From: JAGVSZ01 sp963747775
GTDB taxonomy: Bacteria > Pseudomonadota > Gammaproteobacteria > Burkholderiales > SG8-39
Direction of reading: 5' to 3'
Length of the DNA stretch: 64,000 nucleotides
Assembly: GCA_963747775.1 (NCBI GenBank)
Contig: CAVVGT010000007.1
Location: 372,001 to 436,000 of the forward strand
This document shows positions 24,341 to 31,946 of the stretch, one piece after another. Under the pieces are notes generated by a model that saw only the letters and a program-made list of their open reading frames with translations, was not told the origin of the DNA and made no database searches. Both the position numbers and the translations under genes were made by a program. The number at the start of each line of letters is the position of its first letter. Position 1 is the first letter of the stretch.

Positions 24341-25654
24341 TCAAGTCTTCACCGGCTCGCCCCGGTCGAACGCTTCGCCCGGGAAGTACTTCCTCATCCG
24401 ATCATCCGCGGTGCGCGCGTGGGCTTCCATGCCCTCGAGCCGCGATATGCGTGCGGTCACCTGCGCGACCTCCCGGTTCGCTTCGCGCGTCATGCGCTGC
24501 CAGGTCACCGTCTTGATGAACTTGTGCACCGAGAGCCCGCCCGAATACCGCGCCGCACCCTTGGTCGGCAGGATGTGGTTCGGCCCGGAGGTCTTGTCGC
24601 CGAATGCGACCGTGGTCTCCTCCCCGAGGAAAAGGGAACCGTAGCACGTGAGGTTGGCGAGCCACCAGTCGAGATCGCGTGCGTGCACCTCGAGGTGCTC
24701 CGAAGCGTGGCGGTCGGAGACCTGCGCGACTTCCTCGCGCGTGTCGCAGACGATCACTTCGCCGTAGTCCCGCCACGCCGCGCCGGCCGCGTCGCGGGCG
24801 GTCGGCGGCAGCGCCTCGATGAGCTCCGGCACCCGGGCGACCGTCTCGTCGGCGAGCCTGCGCGAGGTGGTGAACAGCCATGCCGGCGACTCGTGCCCGT
24901 GCTCGGCCTGGCCGACGAGATCGGACGCGACGAGATAGGGGTCGGCCGAGTCGTCGGCGATGACCGCGACCTCGGAGGGCCCGGCGAAGACGTCGATGCC
25001 GACCTGCCCGAACAGCATGCGCTTCGCCTCGGCAACGTACTTGTTGCCCGGGCCGACGATGATGTCGGCCGCCTTGCCGGTGAAGAGCCCGTAGGCCATC
25101 GCCGCGATCGCCTGCACGCCGCCGAGCGTCATGACGACGTCGGCGCCGGCGACCTTCATCGCGTACAGCACGCACGGATGGATCCCTTCGCCCTTGTAGG
25201 GCGTCGAGCAGGCGATCACCGTGGGCACGCCCGCCGCCTTCGCGGTGGCGACGCTCATGTACGCCGAAGCAATGTGCGCGTAGCGGCCGGTCGGCACGTA
25301 GCACCCGGCCACGTTGACCGGCAGCAGGCGCTGGCCGGCGGTCACGCCCGGATGCAGCTCGATCGAGAACTCGCGGATCGACTGCGCCTGCGCGAGCGCG
25401 AACCTGCGCACCTGCTCGGTCGCGAACTCGATGTCGCGCTTGACCGCCGCGGGAATCTCGCGCGTGCGCCGCTCGATCTCCGCGGGCGTGACGACGATCT
25501 CGCCGGTCCATTGGTCGAGCTTCGCCGCGTAAGCCCGCACGGCTGCTTCGCCGTTCGCGCGGATCTCGCCGAGCATCTCCTCGACCACGTGCTGCGCCGT
25601 CGCAGTCTCGGTCGCGGGCGTCTTCGGGGCGCGCTTGAGATAGGTGACTGCCAT
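24341..25654 (-). CDS. hpsN: Sulfopropanediol 3-dehydrogenase HpsN (HisD-family)
   Basis: A 437-residue relative of histidinol dehydrogenase. HpsN oxidises (R)-2,3-dihydroxypropane-1-sulfonate to (R)-sulfolactate in two NAD-dependent steps. HisD-type zinc and catalytic residues are kept: Gln and His in VGQAEHGHES, Glu-His in ASEHLEVHARD, Asp in FGDKTSGPNHILPT, and a late SVHKFIKTVTWQRM that differs from the histidine-biosynthesis enzyme. No other his gene is nearby. The gene is surrounded by a TRAP transporter, two more dehydrogenases and suyAB, the arrangement of hps loci. GGAG precedes the ATG. The family call is firm; the HpsN role rests on context plus the shifted C-terminal motifs. Confidence 0.88.
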   Translation of the reverse strand: MAVTYLKRAPKTPATETATAQHVVEEMLGEIRANGEAAVRAYAAKLDQWTGEIVVTPAEIERRTREIPAAVKRDIEFATEQVRRFALAQAQSIREFSIELHPGVTAGQRLLPVNVAGCYVPTGRYAHIASAYMSVATAKAAGVPTVIACSTPYKGEGIHPCVLYAMKVAGADVVMTLGGVQAIAAMAYGLFTGKAADIIVGPGNKYVAEAKRMLFGQVGIDVFAGPSEVAVIADDSADPYLVASDLVGQAEHGHESPAWLFTTSRRLADETVARVPELIEALPPTARDAAGAAWRDYGEVIVCDTREEVAQVSDRHASEHLEVHARDLDWWLANLTCYGSLFLGEETTVAFGDKTSGPNHILPTKGAARYSGGLSVHKFIKTVTWQRMTREANREVAQVTARISRLEGMEAHARTADDRMRKYFPGEAFDRGEPVKT

Positions 25655-25676
25655 CGTGCGTTCTCCGGTTCGCGCC

Positions 25677-26948
25677 TCAGCGCCAGAGGGTGAAGAGCGA
25701 GATCGCCGGCACGAAGCCGATGATGAGCGACACGATCACCATCGCGACGACGAACGGCACCGCCTGCCGGGCGATCGCGGTGATCGGCGTGCGCGTGAGC
25801 CCCGCCATGACGAAGAGATTGAGCCCGAACGGCGGGGTGATGAATCCGAGGCCGAGAGTCGTGATCATGAATACGCAGAAGTGGATCGGGTCCATGCCGA
25901 TCTTCTGCGCGAGCGGGAACAGCAGCGGGCCGAGCACCACGATGTTGGGCGTCGCCTCCATCACCATCCCCGCCACGACCCAGATGACGAGCATAAGGAG
26001 AATGATCTCGGTCTTCGAGGCACCGAAGGAGATCACCCATTCGACGAATCGCTGCGGAACGTCCAGAACGGTGAGCGCCTGCGCAAACAGGAGCGCCACC
26101 GCGATGATCGGCAGCACCACGCCGCATACCCGTGCGGAGGTGCCGAGCATGGCCGGGAAGTCCGCAAGCCGGATGCGGCGCTGAATCATGCCGATGAGCA
26201 AGGCTACGCCCACCGCTACCGCGGCCGCCTCGGTCGGGGTGAACACGCCCGAGTAGATGCCGCCCAGAATGATCACCGGGATCGCGAGCGCCCACTTGGC
26301 GTCGCTCAGCGCGGCGAACCAGTCGCGCCCCGAGAAGCCTGCGGTCGAGCGTTCGTAACCGCGCGTGCGATTCACTATCGCGTTGGTGAGGGACACCGCG
26401 AACAGGATGATCACCCCCGGCACGAAAGCCGCCTGAAACAGGGTCGCCGACGAGATGCCGAGGACGAGGCCGATGATGATGTACGCGATCGACGGCGGGA
26501 TCAGGATTCCGGTGCAGGCACCCGAAGCGACGAGCGCGCAAGCGTAGGCCCTGGGATAGCCCTTCTCCTGGAGCTTGTCCATGGCGATGCGGCCGATCGC
26601 GGCGGCGTCGGCCGCGTCCGAGCCCGAGATGCAGGAGAACAGGCCGCAGCCCATCACGGTGGAGGTCCCGAAGCCCGACCGCAGCCAGCCGAAGCTCGCC
26701 TCGGCGAAGTCGAGGAGCCGGTAGGCAAGCCCGCTGCGCACCATGACGTCGCCGGTGAGGATGAACAGCGGAATCGCGATCAGGGCGAACGAGTCGATGC
26801 CCTCGAACAGCGCTTCGCCGACCAGGGTGAGCGGCAGCACGCCGGTCGAGGCGAGCATGACGACGGTGCCGATCCCGAGGCAGACCCAGAACGGCACGCC
26901 GACGACGAGGAGCAGCGCGACGACAAGGAGGCTGAGCGCGACGGTCAT
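25677..26948 (-). CDS. TRAP transporter large permease (DctM; HpsM-like)
   Basis: A 423-residue protein with about 12 membrane helices, the ion-coupled channel subunit of a TRAP importer. Typical stretches are MASTGVLPLTLVGEALFEG, the GLFSCISGSDAADAAAIGRIA loop split around residue 105, ACTGILIPPSIAYIIIG and LGLGFITPPFGLNLFVMAGL. It follows DctQ with a 10-base gap and precedes hpsN by 22 bases. With DctP and DctQ it forms a complete transporter, which in hps loci imports DHPS. Confidence 0.94.
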   Translation of the reverse strand: MTVALSLLVVALLLVVGVPFWVCLGIGTVVMLASTGVLPLTLVGEALFEGIDSFALIAIPLFILTGDVMVRSGLAYRLLDFAEASFGWLRSGFGTSTVMGCGLFSCISGSDAADAAAIGRIAMDKLQEKGYPRAYACALVASGACTGILIPPSIAYIIIGLVLGISSATLFQAAFVPGVIILFAVSLTNAIVNRTRGYERSTAGFSGRDWFAALSDAKWALAIPVIILGGIYSGVFTPTEAAAVAVGVALLIGMIQRRIRLADFPAMLGTSARVCGVVLPIIAVALLFAQALTVLDVPQRFVEWVISFGASKTEIILLMLVIWVVAGMVMEATPNIVVLGPLLFPLAQKIGMDPIHFCVFMITTLGLGFITPPFGLNLFVMAGLTRTPITAIARQAVPFVVAMVIVSLIIGFVPAISLFTLWR

Positions 26949-26958
26949 CGGCGGCGCG

Positions 26959-27477
26959 TCATTCGTCGAAGAGCGCCTTGCCGCCGTACGCCTCGCGGCC
27001 GGCGCGCAGGTCGTCGAGGTCGCGCCGCATCGCCTGGATCGTGCGCACGACCACCAGCGCGAAGCCGAGGGGCACCGCCGCCTCGAACCAGGCCTTGTTG
27101 ATCCGCAGCACCGGCGTCGCGCCGCCGAACTGGAGCAGCTGCTGGATGGTGTGCATCGAGTAGTACAGAGCGATGCACGCGAACACGAGCGTCATCGCCT
27201 CGGCCAAGAGATACAGCCAGCCGTGCAGGCGCCGCGGAATCGCGTTGAACAGGATGTCGAAGCGGATGTGGGCGCGTTCGCGCACCGCGTACGCGGCGCC
27301 GAGCCAGCCCAGGTAGATGAACGCGTAGCGCGCCGTCTCCTCGGCCCACGCGGAGGAGTAGTTCAGAACGAACCGCCGCACCACCTCCTGCACGATCACG
27401 AAGCAGCAGAACGTGTAGCAGACCAGCATCAGGTAACGCTCGGCGTTGGCGTCGAGCGCGGCGAGGACTCTGCGCAT
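26959..27477 (-). CDS. TRAP transporter small permease (DctQ; HpsL-like)
   Basis: A 172-residue four-helix TRAP subunit: CYTFCCFVIVQEVVRRFVLNY, SAWAEETARYAFIYLGWLGA with the conserved Glu-Glu-x-x-Arg, GWLYLLAEAMTLVFACIAL and FEAAVPLGFALVVVRTIQAM. It bridges receptor and large permease. The ATG at 27477 is chosen; a GTG at 27492 would add five residues, and neither has a good ribosome site. It lies 52 bases after the receptor gene. Confidence 0.92.
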   Translation of the reverse strand: MRRVLAALDANAERYLMLVCYTFCCFVIVQEVVRRFVLNYSSAWAEETARYAFIYLGWLGAAYAVRERAHIRFDILFNAIPRRLHGWLYLLAEAMTLVFACIALYYSMHTIQQLLQFGGATPVLRINKAWFEAAVPLGFALVVVRTIQAMRRDLDDLRAGREAYGGKALFDE

Positions 27478-27529
27478 GGCACGGGGCGCCACGGGGGGCG
27501 CCGCGCGCCCGCCCGCGAAGCGGACGCGT

Positions 27530-28684
27530 TCAGCCGGTGAAGTCGCCGACGGTGATCGGGCCCTTCGTGTTGGCGGCCTCCTTGAGCCGCTCGAAGTTGT
27601 CGAGCGAGCCGGCGAGCTTGACCTTGAAGTCGTTCCACTCGCGCCGCTGCTCGCCGCACGCGTCGACCCACTGCGTGTACTCGGCTGCGGTCGGCACGGC
27701 GATCTGCGCGCCGCCCTTCTTCATGATCGCGATCGCGTTGGCGCGCGCCTTGGCGATCTGCACGAAGCTCTCCACCTGGGTCTTGCTCGCGGCGAGATCG
27801 AACGCGGTCTTCAGGTCGGTGTCGAGCTGGTTGTACCAGTTCGCGTTGGCGGCGAACATCTGCGCGTCGGGGACCGAGCGCAGCGCCAGGATATTGGCGA
27901 TGATGTCCTGGAATCCGAAGACGGCGAGCGCCGAGATCGACGGATCGAGACCGTCTGCCACGCCCTGCTTGAGTGCCGTCGGCGTCTCGCCCCAGGGCAC
28001 GACGGTCGGATTGGCGCCGGCGAGGCGATAGAACTGCTGCAGCAGCTGCGACGGCGGCACCCGCATCTTCATGCCCTGCATGTCCCCAGGCGTGCGGACC
28101 GGCTTGTGGCCGCGGCGGGTGGCGACGGTGCGCGGATCGACGGTGAAGTAGAAAATCGGCTTGTAGCCTCGCGTGATGACCTTCGGCGTGATGTCCTTGT
28201 CCCATGCGCGCGAGGTCACGAGGTTCGCGAACCGCTGGTTCTCGCCGCACCAGAACGGGATGTTGATCAGGTCGACCGACGGCGCGTACGGCGAGAAGTT
28301 CGAGAGCGACACCGCGCCGCCCTGCACCGTCCCGCCCTGGATCTTCTGCGCCAGCGCCGCGCCGACGCCGAGCTGGCCGGCGGGGTGCAGCTTCACATAG
28401 ATCGCACCCCTGGATGCGGCTTCGAGGTTCTGCTTGAACTGCGCCTGGGGCACCGCGTAGACGGCCCAGTCCTCGACCTTGTACTCGGTGGCGAACAGCA
28501 TCGTCACCTTTGCCGCCTTTTGCTTCGCGGTCTCGTCGGCCGCGCCCTGTGCGAGCGCGCGGTCGTTCCAAAGCATGCCGCCGAAGGACGCCATGACAGC
28601 GGCGGTGAAACCGTGGCGCCCGGACGTTTCCAGGAAGCGGCGCCGTGCGGGAAACGTGGGAGCGTCGTGCAGGGGCTTGCTCAT
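27530..28684 (-). CDS. TRAP solute receptor DctP with Tat signal (HpsK-like)
   Basis: A 384-residue DctP-family periplasmic receptor. The N-terminus has a twin-arginine motif (PARRRFLETSG) followed by a hydrophobic stretch and a cleavage site at DRALAQG. The mature domain includes VKLHPAGQLGVGAALAQKI, GMKMRVPPSQLLQQFY (the ligand-binding Arg region) and VVPWGETPTALKQGVADGLD. Its ATG overlaps the stop of the preceding small gene. Such receptors bind organic anions; suyAB and hpsN beside it point to sulfolactate or DHPS. Confidence 0.93.
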   Translation of the reverse strand: MSKPLHDAPTFPARRRFLETSGRHGFTAAVMASFGGMLWNDRALAQGAADETAKQKAAKVTMLFATEYKVEDWAVYAVPQAQFKQNLEAASRGAIYVKLHPAGQLGVGAALAQKIQGGTVQGGAVSLSNFSPYAPSVDLINIPFWCGENQRFANLVTSRAWDKDITPKVITRGYKPIFYFTVDPRTVATRRGHKPVRTPGDMQGMKMRVPPSQLLQQFYRLAGANPTVVPWGETPTALKQGVADGLDPSISALAVFGFQDIIANILALRSVPDAQMFAANANWYNQLDTDLKTAFDLAASKTQVESFVQIAKARANAIAIMKKGGAQIAVPTAAEYTQWVDACGEQRREWNDFKVKLAGSLDNFERLKEAANTKGPITVGDFTG

Positions 28685-28908
28685 CGGGGGTCTCCTCCTT
28701 TGTTGTCGGCGCGATCCGGCGTCGCGAGGATGCCGGTCACGAACAGCACGATCGACGCGAGCACCACGAGAAACTCGCCGACGTCGCCCAGCGCGAGCGG
28801 GTTCGGCCGGCCGGTGGTCGAGGCGATCTTGCCGGCGAGCACCGCCACGACGTACGCCGCCATCAGCAGCGCGGCGAGGGCGTGGCAGGTGCGGCTCGGC
28901 GGGAACAT
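28681..28908 (-). CDS. Small two-helix membrane protein, unknown function
   Basis: A 75-residue protein with two hydrophobic segments (CHALAALLMAAYVVAVLAG and FLVVLASIVLFVTGILA) joined by a short loop (RPNPLALGDVGE). Nothing identifies its role. Its stop overlaps the ATG of the receptor gene (ATGA) and it begins 30 bases after suyB, so it is expressed with the sulfonate genes. It could support the transporter or sulfite handling, but that is only position. A GTG at 28911 is an alternative start. Confidence 0.7.
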   Translation of the reverse strand: MFPPSRTCHALAALLMAAYVVAVLAGKIASTTGRPNPLALGDVGEFLVVLASIVLFVTGILATPDRADNKGGDPR

Positions 28909-28938
28909 CACGGTTTCAGGCCATTGCGGCGCGGGCGG

Positions 28939-30114
28939 TCAGGCGCTCTCGTACAGCCGCGTCAGCACGAACTCGCGGTGTCCGAGCACTTCGGCCGCCG
29001 TCCAGCGCCCGTTCGCGGTGGCGAACATGCACTCGAGCAGCTTGTCGCCGGCCTGATCCATGGTGAGCTCGCGCCGGAGCAGACCCGAGACGTCGACGTC
29101 GATGTGCTCGGCCATCGTGCGCACCGTCTTGGGATTCGCGCCCAGCTTGATCACCGGCAGGATCGGATTGCCGATCACGTTGCCCTGCCCCGTTGGGAAG
29201 AAGTGCACGACGAAGCCCGATGCGGCGCAGAGCGTCACCATCTCGGCGGCTGCGGACGAGGAGTCCATGAACCACAGGCCGGGGTGGGTGGGCACCTCCG
29301 CCTTGTCGATCACGCCGTCCACGGTGCACTTCCGGCCGATCTTCTGGATGTTCCCGAGCGCTTTCTCCTCGATCGTCGTGAGGCCCCCGGCGATGTTGCC
29401 CTTGGTCGGCTGGGAGTCCGAGAGGTCGCTCGTCTTGTGCCGGTCGATGATCTCCTGATAGCGGTTGAACATGAACATGAACCGCTCGCGGATCTCGGGC
29501 GTCTTGCAGCGCGCGGCGACCAGGTGCTCCCCGCCGGTGATTTCGGTGGTCTCGCCGAAGCAGAGCGTCACGCCCTTCGGGTGCAGCTTGTCGAAGGCGT
29601 CGCCGACGGTCGGATTCGCCCCGCAGCCCGAGGTCGTGTCCGACTCCCCGCACTTGGTCGAGACCCAGAGGTCCTTCAGCGGGGTCTCGCTGCGTTGAAG
29701 CGCGGTCGCGTAGTGCACGAACTCCTTCGCCTTGCGCGAGGCGGCCATCACGGTCGCCGTGTCGCCGTTGTGCTCGATCGAGAAGCCCGCCGCCGGCTTG
29801 CCGGTGCTGGCGATGCCGTCGACGATCTTCTGGGTCCACGCCGGCTCGATGCCGATCACGACCACCGCGGCGACGTTCGGGTTCGCACCGGTGCCGATCA
29901 GCGTGCGGAAGTGGAGGTCGAGATCGGCCCCGAACTGCAGGCGGCCGTACGGATGGGGCAACGCCATCGTCCCCATCACGTTCCGGGCGACGCCTTCAGC
30001 CGCCGCGTTCGAGATGTCGTCGACCGGCAGGACGATGACGTGGTTGCGCACGCCGACGCGGCCGTTGTCGCGCCGGTACCCCCAGAACGTGGCCTTGCTC
30101 AGATCCATTGCCAT
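28939..30114 (-). CDS. suyB: (R)-sulfolactate sulfo-lyase large subunit SuyB
   Basis: A 391-residue UxaA-family lyase subunit. SuyAB splits (R)-sulfolactate into pyruvate and sulfite. The N-terminus (TFWGYRRDNGRVGVRNHVI), VVIGIEPAWTQKIVDGIAS, WVSTKCGESDTTSG, SDSQPTKGNIAGGLTTIEEK split in the middle, and FFPTGQGNVIGNPI match what I know of SuyB and differ from altronate dehydratase by the absence of an N-terminal SAF domain, supplied here by SuyA. Start ATG at 30114 follows GGGGGAG; a second ATG is two codons on. It follows suyA with a 17-base gap. Altronate or galactarate dehydratase is the weaker alternative. Confidence 0.93.
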   Translation of the reverse strand: MAMDLSKATFWGYRRDNGRVGVRNHVIVLPVDDISNAAAEGVARNVMGTMALPHPYGRLQFGADLDLHFRTLIGTGANPNVAAVVVIGIEPAWTQKIVDGIASTGKPAAGFSIEHNGDTATVMAASRKAKEFVHYATALQRSETPLKDLWVSTKCGESDTTSGCGANPTVGDAFDKLHPKGVTLCFGETTEITGGEHLVAARCKTPEIRERFMFMFNRYQEIIDRHKTSDLSDSQPTKGNIAGGLTTIEEKALGNIQKIGRKCTVDGVIDKAEVPTHPGLWFMDSSSAAAEMVTLCAASGFVVHFFPTGQGNVIGNPILPVIKLGANPKTVRTMAEHIDVDVSGLLRRELTMDQAGDKLLECMFATANGRWTAAEVLGHREFVLTRLYESA

Positions 30115-30131
30115 TGCTCGACTCCCCCGGC

Positions 30132-30416
30132 CTACCAGCGTTTGGTCTTCACGTTGTGGACATGCAGGTACTCGCCCTGCTTGATCGGCGCGATGGTGCG
30201 GCCGATGTCGACGCCGTACTTGATCACCGTGTCGCCGTTCTTCAGGTCCTTGAGCGCGACCTTGTGGCCGATCGGGATGTCGTCGAGGACCTTGACCGCG
30301 ACGGTCTTGTCCTGCTCCATGACCCATCCGGTGAGCGTGGCGCCGGCCTTGACGTTCTCGACGACGACGGTGCCGACCGAGTCGCCGTCTTCGTGAACCA
30401 CGAAGTGGATCGTCAT
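30132..30416 (-). CDS. suyA: (R)-sulfolactate sulfo-lyase small subunit SuyA
   Basis: A 94-residue SAF-domain protein, the small partner of SuyB. It reads HFVVHEDGDSVGTVVVENVK, DIPIGHKVALKDL and KYGVDIGRTIAPIKQGEYLH, then ends HNVKTKRW; the HEDGDSVG start and HNVKTKRW end are those I associate with SuyA. The ATG at 30416 has a clear ribosome site (GGAGACC); an upstream in-frame reading has none. It is the first gene of the long minus-strand run. A -10/-35 promoter overlapping a palindrome lies 38-67 bases upstream. Confidence 0.94.
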   Translation of the reverse strand: MTIHFVVHEDGDSVGTVVVENVKAGATLTGWVMEQDKTVAVKVLDDIPIGHKVALKDLKNGDTVIKYGVDIGRTIAPIKQGEYLHVHNVKTKRW

Positions 30417-30454
30417 TGCGAGGTCTCCGGGGTTGGCTTGCGGGAGTGCCGGGC

Positions 30455-30483
30455 ATCCTAGGCGCGGCACGGGTGAAAGTCAA
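30455..30483 (-). promoter_or_regulatory. Sigma-70 promoter of the suyA operon
   Basis: Reading the minus strand: TTGACT (30483-30478), 17-base spacer, TAGGAT (30460-30455). Five of six -35 bases and the key -10 bases match. The expected start point is about 30 bases before the suyA ATG. The -35 box lies inside the palindrome at 30477-30494, so a bound regulator would block it. Confidence 0.75.
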
Positions 30484-30494
30484 CTAGATGACTT
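30477..30494. promoter_or_regulatory. Palindromic operator between suyA and the GntR gene
   Basis: AAGTCAACTAGATGACTT: perfect 6-base arms AAGTCA/TGACTT around A-CTAG-A, so only the two bases beside the centre are unpaired. It overlaps the -35 boxes of both divergent promoters. Size, symmetry and place are right for a dimeric GntR-type repressor controlling both directions. Confidence 0.7.
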
Positions 30495-30521
30495 GCATGA
30501 CCTGGAGGACTGGGCTAGTCT
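30493..30521 (+). promoter_or_regulatory. Sigma-70 promoter of the GntR gene
   Basis: TTGCAT, 17-base spacer, TAGTCT. The predicted start point (about 30528) is only two bases before the ATG at 30530, implying an almost leaderless message. The -35 box touches the shared operator. Confidence 0.55.
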
Positions 30522-30529
30522 TCGCCGCC

Positions 30530-31285
30530 ATGGTCGCCTCGCTCGCCGCCGGCACCCAGACCTTCGCGCCGCTCTACAAGGAGGTCAAGCGCCTGCTCAC
30601 GCAGAGCCTGCAGAAGGCCGAGTGGCAGCCCGGCGCGGCGCTGCCCTCCGAGACCCGGCTCGCCGAGCGCTTCCACGTCTCGATCGGAACGCTGCGCAAG
30701 GCGGTCGACGAGCTGGTCGCCGAGCAGGTGCTGGTGCGCCAGCAGGGACGCGGCACGTTCGTGGCCACCCATGGCCCGTCGCGCCTGATGTTCCAGTTCT
30801 TCCGCATCGTGCGGGAGGACGGCGCGAAGCAGCTGCCCCAGCCCGAGCTGCTCGGCTTCGAGCGCGGCCGCGCCGCGGCACACGAGGCGAGCGCGCTCGC
30901 GATCCAGCCCGGCGAACGCGTGGTGCGGGTCCGCAATCTGCTGCGGCTGGACGGGGAGCCGATCGTGCTCGACGACATCGTGCTCGCGCAGGCGCTCTTC
31001 CCCGATATCACCGAACGGACGTTCCGCAACCGCGAGAGCACCATCTACAACCTCTACCAGACGCGCTACGGCATCAACGTCGTGCGCGCGTCGGAGCAGC
31101 TGCGCGCCACGACCGCGGACCGCGAGTCGGCCCGCACTCTCGCGGTGCCGCCCGGCGCGCCCCTGCTCGAGATCCACCGCATCGCGATGACCTACCACAG
31201 CTCGCCCGTCGAGCTGCGGCGCAGCCGCGTGAACACCGCGCACCACGCCTATTCGAGCGAGCTCGGCAAGAGCTTCGCTCGCTGA
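30530..31285 (+). CDS. GntR-family regulator with UTRA domain (HutC type)
   Basis: A 251-residue repressor-like protein. The winged helix (about residues 10-75) contains EWQPGAALPSETRLAERFHVS and VDELVAEQVLVRQQGRGTF; the UTRA effector domain follows (about 85-245), ending MTYHSSPVELRRSRVNT. It is divergent from suyA and probably governs the sulfonate operon; by position it corresponds to the regulator of suy/hps loci. The effector may be sulfolactate or DHPS (inference). The ATG at 30530 was preferred to one at 30488 because the latter falls inside the operator and would put the promoter within the gene. No Shine-Dalgarno lies at the right distance, in keeping with a leaderless transcript. 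Confidence 0.88.
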   Translation: MVASLAAGTQTFAPLYKEVKRLLTQSLQKAEWQPGAALPSETRLAERFHVSIGTLRKAVDELVAEQVLVRQQGRGTFVATHGPSRLMFQFFRIVREDGAKQLPQPELLGFERGRAAAHEASALAIQPGERVVRVRNLLRLDGEPIVLDDIVLAQALFPDITERTFRNRESTIYNLYQTRYGINVVRASEQLRATTADRESARTLAVPPGAPLLEIHRIAMTYHSSPVELRRSRVNTAHHAYSSELGKSFAR

Positions 31286-31463
31286 CCCGCGCCTTCTTGG
31301 CCACGGGCGACGGACCCTCGACAGCCGGCTCCGCGCAACGGCGCCAAATCCGTCACATTCTGCCGCCGTCCGCGTACAGGAAATCACGCGCTCGCGTGTG
31401 TGGACGCGTTCCGCCACTCTGTCCGTGATCGCTGGCATGCCCCTTGTAGATTACGGATGAGAC

Positions 31464-31946
31464 ATGGCCTCCGCCGGACACAGGGTCCTCTTTGCGCGCG
31501 CGCGCGGATTCACGTTCATCGAGCTGGCGCTCGGGATCGCGATCCTCGGCGTGCTCCTGGGCATCGGCTATCCGTCTTATCAGCAGTACGTCGAGAAGAC
31601 CCGCGCCCAACAGGCGATCTCCGACATCCGCGACATCGATGCCCGCATCCAGATGTACTGGCTGGATAACCGCGCGTATCCGGCCGATCTCGCCGAAGTC
31701 GGCAAGGACACGATGAAAGACCCGTGGGGAAAGCCGTACCAGTACGCCAACCTCGGGGACATCAAGGGCAAGGGCAAGGCGCGCAAGAACAAGAACCTCG
31801 TGCCGATCAACTCCGATTTCGACCTCTACAGCATGGGCAAGGACGGCGCGAGCGTGAGCCCGCTCACGGCGAAAGCGAGCCGCGACGACATCGTGCGCGC
31901 CAACGACGGCCGCTTCGTCGGGCTCGCGTCCGACTACGACCCGTGA
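31464..31946 (+). CDS. Type IV pilin/GspG-like pseudopilin
   Basis: A 160-residue prepilin-like protein. A 15-residue basic leader ends in a Gly before FTFIELALGIAILGVLLGIGYP, the class III signal for prepilin peptidase, with Glu at +5. The C-terminal part (DIDARIQMYWLDNRAYPADL, MKDPWGKPYQY, LVPINSDFDLYSMGKDG) is like GspG, the major type II secretion pseudopilin, including the DPWG-Y-DLYS-G-DG pattern. No other pil or gsp gene is near. Its TGA overlaps the ATG of the GGDEF-EAL gene, so the two are co-translated. GGATGAG is the ribosome site. Confidence 0.88.
   Translation: MASAGHRVLFARARGFTFIELALGIAILGVLLGIGYPSYQQYVEKTRAQQAISDIRDIDARIQMYWLDNRAYPADLAEVGKDTMKDPWGKPYQYANLGDIKGKGKARKNKNLVPINSDFDLYSMGKDGASVSPLTAKASRDDIVRANDGRFVGLASDYDP

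Noticed and set aside
31433..31448. Sigma-54-like promoter (TGGCATG-CCCC-TTGTA) before the pseudopilin
   Set aside because: The -12 element is GT, not GC, and the start point would fall inside the ribosome site, five bases from the ATG.
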